A stretch of 64,000 nucleotides of DNA, taken from the NCBI RefSeq assembly GCF_015352425.1, contig NZ_JADKNH010000002.1, positions 171,169 through 235,168 of the forward strand. The letters run 5' to 3'. The translations under genes and the position numbers were made by a program. The notes beneath the pieces were generated by a model. That model worked only from the letters and a program-made list of their open reading frames with translations. It had not been told where the DNA came from and ran no database searches. Below, piece after piece: positions 16,497-23,755 of this stretch; within the stretch, counting starts at the first letter, position 1; the number at the start of each line of letters is the position of its first letter. Source of the stretch: Fusibacter ferrireducens. Its GTDB lineage: Bacteria; Bacillota; Clostridia; Peptostreptococcales; Acidaminobacteraceae.

Positions 16497-17950
16497 TGTC
16501 TCACCTCCTTAAAGGTGAGGTTATTGTAAAGTCTTAACTGATTCATTGTTACTTTGGCAAGCTCTGTATTCGAGGATGTCATCAATTGATTTTCAGTAAT
16601 CAACCTGAACACTTCAATTATTGCATCAATGCTTTTATCCTGGTTTTCTTTTAGAATCTCTATGAATTTCTTTGGATTTGTTTTAAAATAGATATCATAG
16701 ATGGATTTAAGCACAGGCATACTTTTCAGGGCTAATGAATTTCGTACTGCACCGGGCTTTCTTTCAAAGGTTCTAAGATAATGACGTATGTCGATACTTA
16801 TTTCCTTTGAACCATCTATTTTTTTATGTGTACATACCAGATGATTATTTGAATAGAATTCAATTTCTGTATGATAAATCTTTGCGGTAATCGTTTTCCC
16901 AACGAGATAATCCGGAACTGAGTAAAAATTATTATCTATTCTTGCAAAGCTGTATTTGTCGACTGTGAGCTTTCTGATATCCGCAAGTTCGAGTATTGGT
17001 TTATACGGAAGCAAATTTGATTTTTCAAGTTCAATGGCAGTATTCTGGTTTAGCTTTATCAGCTCAGCATCCATGTATTTGATAGCAGCCTCAAGGGACT
17101 CAAATTTATATCGAGGTCCAAATATTTTGTTACGAAGGACTTTTACGCTGCCCTCTACATGGCCTTTTTCATTGCCACTGAAGCAATTTGTCACGTTGAT
17201 GTCAAAACCATAGTACAGCGACATCTTAACAAGATCTTCATTAAGTAATTTTTCGGTTTTGCCAATAAACTTGCTCACAACATTTTTCATGTTGTCGTAA
17301 ACAACTTCTCGGTAGACACCTTTTACCATTTCAAAAAATTTGACATGAGCATCAAGGAAAACCTCTTTTGTCTGATTATTATAGAGATAGCACCATCTAA
17401 AGTTCGCAGCAGGTGATGACAAGACTGCTAAATGGTACTTGACCACTTCTTGATTAATAACGAGTTTGACTTCACCAAAGTCGAATTCCAGACGCTCTCC
17501 ATAATTGTATTCTTGGCGGATAAAGCATTCTTTTATTCGATTGCGTTTTTCTTTGATTTTAGTTGAGATTGTAGTTTTGCCGATATCAAATCCTTGGCTA
17601 ACTAATTCCTGATGAATTTGGACATTTGTGAGTTGTTGTTTATTAAGCCCTAGTACCTTCAGCTTTTCTTTTTCAGATGCCAGTATCTGATCAAGTGCGT
17701 GATCAATTTCAGATGTGTATTTATAAGCGCTTCTATTCGAAACATCATATACTGGAGCTGATGTCATTTTTTCTTGAACAGTTTTATTGTCAGTGTTTGA
17801 GTCTTTTAATGATTTAAGATTAGCGAGGTGTTCATTCCAGTATCGATTAACCGTTTTGCGGTTAATACCAAGTTGCCGAGCAATATATCTGTTAGACATA
17901 CCGGTTTGTTTGAGTTTAATAATCGTGTATTTATCCATTAAAGTGATCAT
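16493..17950 (-). CDS. istA: IS21-family transposase IstA
   Basis: An N-terminal HTH (MSNRYIARQLGINRKTVNRY) is followed by an rve/DDE core: Asp in LEFDFGEVKL (about residue 155), Asp in VVYDNMKN (about 218), Glu in KGHVEGSVK (about 264). A C-terminal beta domain follows (FYSVPDYLVGKTI). I start at ATG 17950 because AGGGGG lies 8 bases upstream; a TTG two codons earlier is too close to that site. It appears intact and could be active. Confidence 0.93.
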   Translation of the reverse strand: MITLMDKYTIIKLKQTGMSNRYIARQLGINRKTVNRYWNEHLANLKSLKDSNTDNKTVQEKMTSAPVYDVSNRSAYKYTSEIDHALDQILASEKEKLKVLGLNKQQLTNVQIHQELVSQGFDIGKTTISTKIKEKRNRIKECFIRQEYNYGERLEFDFGEVKLVINQEVVKYHLAVLSSPAANFRWCYLYNNQTKEVFLDAHVKFFEMVKGVYREVVYDNMKNVVSKFIGKTEKLLNEDLVKMSLYYGFDINVTNCFSGNEKGHVEGSVKVLRNKIFGPRYKFESLEAAIKYMDAELIKLNQNTAIELEKSNLLPYKPILELADIRKLTVDKYSFARIDNNFYSVPDYLVGKTITAKIYHTEIEFYSNNHLVCTHKKIDGSKEISIDIRHYLRTFERKPGAVRNSLALKSMPVLKSIYDIYFKTNPKKFIEILKENQDKSIDAIIEVFRLITENQLMTSSNTELAKVTMNQLRLYNNLTFKEVRQ

Positions 17951-18098
17951 CTCCAATTCCCCCTAAAGGTATTATAACCTCTAAGGATTTAGTTTGATTG
18001 ATTGGCCCCTTTTTCAACTGATTATTTTATATAAAGTGGCCCGCTTTTAGATTAACAAATACACTTTACAGAAAACAACTCATATAGTTGAAATATGC

Positions 18099-18419
18099 TT
18101 ACCCCTCAAAAGGATTAGTATCATCTGAAACTTCCTGAATTATTACTATGGGATCAGAAATCAAACCATACTTCTCATCTTCAGGATATGTCACAGCAAT
18201 TGTAGGATTAGTCCCTGCATATGCTATGACACTTTCCATCGTATCCCATTTCGTACATAAAAAGAAATGAGCATAATCCCCTTGTTCAACAACTTTTAAA
18301 AAAGCGCCTCTGTTTCCCAAAATTGCTAAAGTATCTTTTACACCTGTCTCATATTCATATTTTTCAAATGCATCTTTCTTTTCTATTGGAACAATGCCGT
18401 GCCATGTTCTCGATATCAT
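18099..18419 (-). CDS. Antibiotic-biosynthesis-monooxygenase-fold protein, 106 aa
   Basis: The sequence MISRTWHGIVPIEKKDAFEK, GNRGAFLKVVEQGDYAHFFL and WDTMESVIAYAG.N...A.TYPEDE is typical of the small dimeric alpha/beta barrel (ABM/Dabb-like) proteins. These bind small aromatic or haem-type ligands, and many are of unknown function. The start is at 18419 with AAGGAG 7 bases upstream. It lies directly downstream (minus strand) of the HVET coding remnant that marks attachment site B. Confidence 0.8.
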   Translation of the reverse strand: MISRTWHGIVPIEKKDAFEKYEYETGVKDTLAILGNRGAFLKVVEQGDYAHFFLCTKWDTMESVIAYAGTNPTIAVTYPEDEKYGLISDPIVIIQEVSDDTNPFEG

Positions 18420-18447
18420 TTTTCATTCTCCTTATAATTATCAAACT

Positions 18448-18530
18448 CTATCTATTTTTCTCCAGAAGACAAACCGTTTCCACATGCCTTGAGTAAACAA
18501 AAATGATGTCGTAAAGACCTGTTGGTTCCT
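18448..18530 (-). other. Attachment-site-like core B inside a HVET-tail coding remnant
   Basis: Core TCCACATGCCTTG at 18479-18491. The minus-strand frame reads DIIFVYSRHVETVCLLEKNR and stops (TAG 18448-18450). Its right flank (AGTAAACAAAAATGATGTCG) matches site A at 13415 closely. The tail resembles the end of an RlmD/RumA-type methyltransferase. The 174 bases from here to the NTPase stop contain no gene. Confidence 0.5.
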
Positions 18531-18704
18531 TGGCTGGGAGACAATTACAAACTTGTAAACCTCTACTTATATAAGTGACTTTGATAAAAAGTATGGGGAC
18601 AATTTATTGCTTGAATCTCAGTTTTCACCTTTGGTATTCTACAATATTCTTTAATATATTAAAAAACTCCTTATTATAATCTCAGATCATTATCCCCTCT
18701 CCTC

Positions 18705-21700
18705 TTATTTACTAATTTCATTTAGTCTCCAATTCTCCTCTTTAATAAAGCTATAGTTTATCCCTGTGATTTTCTCTACAAAAACTCTTGAGTCTTTTGC
18801 TAATATCTTATCACAATCTTCAACACTAAGGTGTGATAAGTGACTTACTATAACTCTGTACAAATTCATAAGTATCCACACGAAAGCTTTGTTATCTGGG
18901 TTTTTACTGAAATCGCACATATCAGCATAGTTCTTATGCGGAATAATAACTGTTGGTACATCATAGTCTTTCCCCGCACTGAACACTGCTGAAACTGGTT
19001 CTGGGAAGCTTTCTTCTTTTAATTGTTGGACTTCTTTATTGAACGTATCATAATTAATAACATATATTTCTAAACTTCTTTCCTTTAGCTCCCCTGCCCT
19101 TTCACAGAACAAACTACAATTACATTTAGTAACCAATGCAATTGATAATGCAATTTTGTATTCCATTATCTCTAATTTTGTTGAGTTAATTTGAGCAATA
19201 AAACCGTTATCCCATGCAACAGTAAAAATCCCTGTCCCATCAGATATTTCTCTATAATAAAACCCATTTATACCATCTACAAGTTTCTTAATTATTTCCT
19301 CAACATCTTCAAAATCTAATAACGTTCCAGATTGTTCAATCCCATAGGCTAGTAAATTCATTAATCTATCATTGTTCGGTACTCTATCAATGATTTTATT
19401 TAGCACATTCAATAAAGTCTGCTTTCCTTCATCGGCTTTATTTGCTAAACACAGATCCACAAAATTTATAAATGGGAATATCAAATTAACCCTATCACCA
19501 ATATCTAAGTATCTAGCAAACATTATAGAATATAACTCCATCAATTTAGTATCATCTATGCTTTTGAAATCTTCTAAATTATCAGCTAGGCTCTCGAAGT
19601 CCACATTTTTGTCATTCTGAATTACTTTCTCAATGAAATCAATATTAGTCTTTACAGACTCCAAATTGCCAAGAAGGAAGTGCGTCTTACTACTTTCAAA
19701 CAAATAGTATAAAGCTGATTCTACAAACCTCTCGTCCAAGTAGTTAATAACAGCCTTATCAATATCTTGTACATACAATTCTAAAGAGCTCATGCTTTTA
19801 TGTGCTTTTGCTCTCTCAATATAGGCCTCTGCTACTCTATAGCTATCCTTAACTGCACTGCTCTCATTTATTGCATCACTTGCATACAGAATTGCATCAT
19901 CATACTTACCAAGTGCATTATAAATATTTGCTAACAATTCTTGTGCTCTTCCAATTTCCCTCTTACAACCACTCTGTTTAGCGATATCCAATCCCTGCTT
20001 ATATAATTTCTCGCTTTCTTGAAAATCCTTCTCATCCCTATAAACATTACCTAAATTTAATAAGTTCATTGATACTTTTACATTCAGGTTTAACTTTCTG
20101 CATATCTCTATTGATTCAAGACAAGCTTTCTTAGCTTCCCCTAGCCTGCCCTTTTTCCGATAACACATAGTAAGATTGTTTAAAACTCCTGCTTTAAGCT
20201 GTGGGATATCCTGGATTTCTTCATCTTCTAATAAATTTTCTAGATATTCTAATGCTAAATCTTCTTCATTGATATTTCCTAAACTTGCCGAGTAGTTTAA
20301 TATGCTCATATGCATACCTCGCTTGTCTTTCATCTTACTAAACAATTCATATGACTTTTTAGCATACGCTGCCGCAAGCTTGTACTGATTAAAGGACAAA
20401 TAAGTCTTAGAAACATTGAGATATATACTAGCTTGTACTAAATCACTCTTTGGTTTCTCGCTTAAAAGTAAGCCTAATACTTCAAGAGCTTCCTCCTTAA
20501 TACCTTCCTCAGCCAAGTACTGAGCTTTAAAGGTGAGGGCTAATGTATGAAACTCTTCATCACCAATGGTTTTGAAACTGGCAATTGCTTCTTCTATGAA
20601 ATCAAAAGACCTAACGTTATCTCCTAAATCTTTATAGATACTGCTTAAATGGTAATTAGCATAGCCAAATTCAAATATTTCTACTTCTCTATCATACAAA
20701 CTAAGACCAACTTCAAGTATTTGTGCTGATAATTCTATATATCCTAAAAAATAAAGATAATGTGAAGTCTCAAATATATATGGTTTTATCTTTTGACTAT
20801 CTATATTTTTCAGAAGAATAGTTGCCTCAATATAATCATCTTTTTCGAGACAAACATATCCGATTTTACTTTTGTAATACTCAATAAGACCTTTCCTATC
20901 TAACTCGGCAAGCAAATACTCTTTAAAGCTAGGATGGAAAATTTCATAGTTGCGCTCGTTAATTCTAAGCAAAAACTCTATCCTATTAATCTTCTCCATT
21001 ATCTGCATCGGAGAATTACTTTTCTCTAATATAGAATCAAAAACACCCTTTAAAATTGTGAGCTCAATTGGAAAGGTAGTAGTCGCTATACAATTTAAAA
21101 GTTCTTTTTCATCAGTCCCAAGATTATTCCAAATTGCTTGCTGATAATCACCTAAATCTTTAGGTAAAGGACTAATTTGATATTTTGAGAAATAATATAA
21201 ATACAAGGGGTTGCCTTGAGAGACTTTAACTAAATCTTGAAATTCAACAATTGTGGTCTCTCCGATATTCTGTTTTATAAATGCTTCAGTCTCGTCTTTT
21301 ACAAAAGGCTTAACTTCATAATTTTTAATACTGTAAGAACCAAGTATACTCTTTATTCTTGAAGCATATACAAAAATATTTCTAAACTTTTCAATACTTA
21401 AAAATTTATGCAGTATCTGAGGATTACTTTCGCAATCATCTATTAAAAATAGCTTTTCACTTGTTTGTAGCAAAGTTTCTAGAACAGCCATTATATCATC
21501 TTCGCCATACCCATACTGTATCTCAAATGAGTCAATCAAATATTTCACGACTCTATTAAGAGACTTGTCCCGCAACGATATATATACTGCATCTTGGTCT
21601 TTCGCTAATTCACTAAGTATTATAGTTTTTCCAATACCTGGTTCCCCATATATCAACATTTCGCTGTCACCATCTAGAGCATTATATATGTCCCTAACAA

Positions 21701-21917
21701 CTGACTCTCTGGAAATAATCTTTTTCTCACTGCAATACTCTTTCAGTATCCTTAAATAATCTACTTTTTTAAGTTCCTTAAACTTTAACTCCATTTCTTC
21801 AGTAACAGCCTTATCTGAAGTCACTTGTATAATCGGATTATTAATTATGTACTGTGAACCACTTATGTTATAGATATCCCTGCTTGCTTCTTGATATAAG
21901 TTATTTTTCTCACTCAT
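18705..21917 (-). CDS. STAND NTPase with TPR repeats (NLR-like), N-terminal amyloid-like motif, 1070 aa
   Basis: Residues 13-27 are RDIYNISGSQYIINN, a motif also found at the C-terminus of the preceding gene product. Then comes a STAND NTPase: Walker A GEPGIGKT (91-98), Walker B LFLIDDCE (156-163), the sensor-1 type IFVYASR, a GNPLYLYY motif as in NB-ARC proteins and a winged-helix region. From about 360 to 800 runs a series of TPR-like helical repeats (ALEVLGLLLSEKP..., LGEAKKACLESIEICRKL). The 850-1070 tail is unknown. STAND/TPR proteins sense a ligand through the repeats, oligomerise and recruit an effector. It starts 3 bases after the previous stop without its own strong ribosome site, suggesting coupled translation. 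Probable antiphage or conflict protein; the trigger is unknown. Confidence 0.85.
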   Translation of the reverse strand: MSEKNNLYQEASRDIYNISGSQYIINNPIIQVTSDKAVTEEMELKFKELKKVDYLRILKEYCSEKKIISRESVVRDIYNALDGDSEMLIYGEPGIGKTIILSELAKDQDAVYISLRDKSLNRVVKYLIDSFEIQYGYGEDDIMAVLETLLQTSEKLFLIDDCESNPQILHKFLSIEKFRNIFVYASRIKSILGSYSIKNYEVKPFVKDETEAFIKQNIGETTIVEFQDLVKVSQGNPLYLYYFSKYQISPLPKDLGDYQQAIWNNLGTDEKELLNCIATTTFPIELTILKGVFDSILEKSNSPMQIMEKINRIEFLLRINERNYEIFHPSFKEYLLAELDRKGLIEYYKSKIGYVCLEKDDYIEATILLKNIDSQKIKPYIFETSHYLYFLGYIELSAQILEVGLSLYDREVEIFEFGYANYHLSSIYKDLGDNVRSFDFIEEAIASFKTIGDEEFHTLALTFKAQYLAEEGIKEEALEVLGLLLSEKPKSDLVQASIYLNVSKTYLSFNQYKLAAAYAKKSYELFSKMKDKRGMHMSILNYSASLGNINEEDLALEYLENLLEDEEIQDIPQLKAGVLNNLTMCYRKKGRLGEAKKACLESIEICRKLNLNVKVSMNLLNLGNVYRDEKDFQESEKLYKQGLDIAKQSGCKREIGRAQELLANIYNALGKYDDAILYASDAINESSAVKDSYRVAEAYIERAKAHKSMSSLELYVQDIDKAVINYLDERFVESALYYLFESSKTHFLLGNLESVKTNIDFIEKVIQNDKNVDFESLADNLEDFKSIDDTKLMELYSIMFARYLDIGDRVNLIFPFINFVDLCLANKADEGKQTLLNVLNKIIDRVPNNDRLMNLLAYGIEQSGTLLDFEDVEEIIKKLVDGINGFYYREISDGTGIFTVAWDNGFIAQINSTKLEIMEYKIALSIALVTKCNCSLFCERAGELKERSLEIYVINYDTFNKEVQQLKEESFPEPVSAVFSAGKDYDVPTVIIPHKNYADMCDFSKNPDNKAFVWILMNLYRVIVSHLSHLSVEDCDKILAKDSRVFVEKITGINYSFIKEENWRLNEISK

Positions 21918-21920
21918 ACA

Positions 21921-22352
21921 CTACACCGTTTTATTTATAATAATCTGAGCCCCATTAACATTATTAATATCTCTCCCAGCCTTTTGTTCTTTGATATTAA
22001 ATACTATCTTCGCTTGGGAGTTCATTTCATCAATTAAGTCCTTATTTTCTATTATTAATTGCTTCAAATCCTCAATAAAGCCTTCTGGTACTGATTTCCC
22101 GACTATCTCTTCATATTTATCTTCAACATCTCTATACGGTTTATTATTGTTTATAGCCTTATCAGTATGTAGCACTTCTAAGTACTGTTCAACATTATTC
22201 TCATCATCAAAATACTTACCTAACTTGTTTTTAAATGGGACATAAAGATACTTTTTAACTAAATCCCATGATAGACTGCCAGCAATTGTAGATGCAATCC
22301 AATTGTTCTCAACCCATTCGCTAAATGTTTGTAAAATTGACATATCAATCAT
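21921..22352 (-). CDS. Small helical protein with C-terminal amyloid-like motif (candidate NLR effector), 143 aa
   Basis: I start at ATG 22352 because GGAGG lies 6 bases upstream; a frame extension to 22379 lacks one. Residues 1-45 contain a small-residue hydrophobic helix (WIASTIAGSLSWDLVKKY) that could insert in or lie on a membrane. The middle is helical and charged. The last about 20 residues carry RDINNVNGAQIIINK, matching RDIYNISGSQYIINN near the N-terminus of the adjacent STAND protein. An effector with C-terminal motif beside an NLR with the same motif at its N-terminus is the architecture known for bacterial amyloid signalling sequences (BASS). The domain itself is unrecognised. Confidence 0.7.
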   Translation of the reverse strand: MIDMSILQTFSEWVENNWIASTIAGSLSWDLVKKYLYVPFKNKLGKYFDDENNVEQYLEVLHTDKAINNNKPYRDVEDKYEEIVGKSVPEGFIEDLKQLIIENKDLIDEMNSQAKIVFNIKEQKAGRDINNVNGAQIIINKTV

Positions 22353-22365
22353 TTCATTCCTCCAA

Positions 22366-23340
22366 TTACTTAAACTCATTCATCAAAACCTTTTTATCTA
22401 GTTTAATTTGCTCAATAATCATTTCTTTTGTGTATAAGCTTTCATCTGGAAAATAGCTTCTAATTGATTCGTAACTATCAAGTAAATACTGTAATGTCTC
22501 CATATAATAGTCTTTACCTAGTGTTTCCGTTTTCCCTTCTTTCTCCAGTCTATAATATAAAGTTAAATTACATATTGCCTGAAGTATAATAACCCTATCA
22601 TAGTCCGTTTCCAACTCTGATACAATATTGTTTAGATAGTCTTGATTTGTTACCTTTTGATACGTAATTGGGTAAAAATATTTAATATTCTTTTCTCTGT
22701 TTTCTTCGGCATCATTCCTCATTACTTTATCAAATTCTTTTTTATCATTCTTTATAGCGATTCCTTTTTTAACTCTATAAACCTGCAAATGAGAATTTTC
22801 TGGTATGTTACCTTCTTCAAAAACATTCATTTTTAATTTCACTATTGCAGGATACTCGGTATAAACCCTACTACGAGAACCTGCTAAAATATAACACTTT
22901 GAGAATTTTAAAGCTTTCTTAAGCTTTGTGAAGTTTTCACTGACATTATCAATTACTTTAAAATAAGTAAGTCCTGCATATAAGGGAGTAACCCACTCTC
23001 TTATATGTTCTGGTACTGTGCGCTTAATCAGACAATCAATATCTTGATAAAAACAAAGTGTATACCCGTTGTCATCTTTATGCTCAATTATATCTAATCC
23101 TAAAGCGTCCCCGTTACCATTTGACGCATTAATCCAATTCATAAAACACTGCATAGCCCTTTTACCATATACTTCATTTTCAAATATCAATGCAACTTTT
23201 AGCGGAATATTATCTAATTCGTTCTGTGGTATACTTATATACCCCAAGCCATGTAGTTTCGCTTTTTGTATGTACTCATTAAATGAGATATCTCCCACAA
23301 TCATAACTGAAGGCTTAATGCCATAATCATAACCGAACAT
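22366..23340 (-). CDS. Unknown protein, first gene of the NLR operon, 324 aa
   Basis: I chose ATG 23340 (MFGYDYGIKPSVMIVGD) since AGGAGG lies 7 bases upstream. The protein is soluble, with alternating beta and alpha segments in the first 150 residues and a helical, charged C-terminal half (DYYMETLQYLLDSYESIRSYF). No family recognised. It ends 13 bases before the amyloid-motif gene and is preceded by a promoter. Its constant linkage would make it a sensor, modifier or second effector of the system; this is inference. Confidence 0.7.
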   Translation of the reverse strand: MFGYDYGIKPSVMIVGDISFNEYIQKAKLHGLGYISIPQNELDNIPLKVALIFENEVYGKRAMQCFMNWINASNGNGDALGLDIIEHKDDNGYTLCFYQDIDCLIKRTVPEHIREWVTPLYAGLTYFKVIDNVSENFTKLKKALKFSKCYILAGSRSRVYTEYPAIVKLKMNVFEEGNIPENSHLQVYRVKKGIAIKNDKKEFDKVMRNDAEENREKNIKYFYPITYQKVTNQDYLNNIVSELETDYDRVIILQAICNLTLYYRLEKEGKTETLGKDYYMETLQYLLDSYESIRSYFPDESLYTKEMIIEQIKLDKKVLMNEFK

Positions 23341-23368
23341 TATATTACCTCCTAACATTTATCAGCTC

Positions 23369-23397
23369 TTATTACAATAATAACACTATATGGACAA
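23369..23397 (-). promoter_or_regulatory. Promoter of the NLR operon
   Basis: Minus strand TTGTCC (23397-23392), 17-base spacer, TAATAA (23374-23369), 29 bases before the start of the first gene. Confidence 0.5.
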
Positions 23398-23446
23398 GTA
23401 GTAAAATCATATCGATGTAAAATTCAGATTCTTCGGGAAAAAGTAA

Positions 23447-23482
23447 TAAAAAAATGAGAGGTAGTATATACTGCCTCTCATT
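23447..23482 (-). terminator. Strong hairpin terminator
   Basis: ATGAGAGGTAGTAT (23454-23467) is followed at once by its near-perfect complement ATACTGCCTCTCAT (23468-23481); on the minus strand it runs into seven T. It insulates the NLR operon from recombinase read-through. Confidence 0.8.
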
Positions 23483-23584
23483 TCTTCAAAGTACTATCAT
23501 TACTAGATTTCTATTGTCCTTTTATCATCATCAGATTTACCTACAGATTTTCTTATTGATCATCGTGCTCACTAAAGTATACCC

Positions 23585-23713
23585 TTAATTCTTCACTTTC
23601 TTCTGAGTAAGAAAGTAGACGATGTATGTTTTCTTTATGCAAGCCTCTCCGCAGAATTTTTCATTTGAGAGCATCTTATTGATGGTGCAGGGATGCCAGT
23701 GGATATGCTCCCA
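23585..23713 (-). pseudogene. Fragment of a second large serine recombinase
   Basis: The minus-strand frame reads HWHPCTINKMLSNEKFCGEA, then IKKTYIVYFLTQKKVKN and stops. This is the Recombinase-domain segment (W.P.TI..ML.NEKY.GD...KT....FLT.KRVKN) of large serine recombinases. It lies just downstream of the intact recombinase and differs from it (compare STVRGIIKNEKYKGDLL there), so it comes from a different element. Confidence 0.65.
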
Positions 23714-23720
23714 AATACAA

Positions 23721-23755
23721 AATCCACTGAATGTCATCTATACACTCAGTGGATT
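23721..23755 (-). terminator. Terminator-like inverted repeat at the recombinase stop
   Basis: AATCCACTGA (23721-23730) and TCAGTGGATT (23746-23755) are perfect 10-bp arms; on the minus strand TTTTG follows. It overlaps the last codons of the recombinase gene. Confidence 0.5.

Larger units (their letters stand above)
15703..18057 (-). mobile_element. IS21-family insertion sequence, complete, 2355 bp
   Basis: The element starts TGTCAACTGAAAAATGGTCC at 15703 and, read from the other side, TGTTAATCTAAAAGCGGGCC at 18057. These are imperfect inverted termini, each followed by a second internal copy of the GGCCA-type motif as usual for IS21. It carries istA and istB overlapping by 4 bases. No direct target duplication is visible at the two flanks, so it may be old or have recombined. 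Confidence 0.85.
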
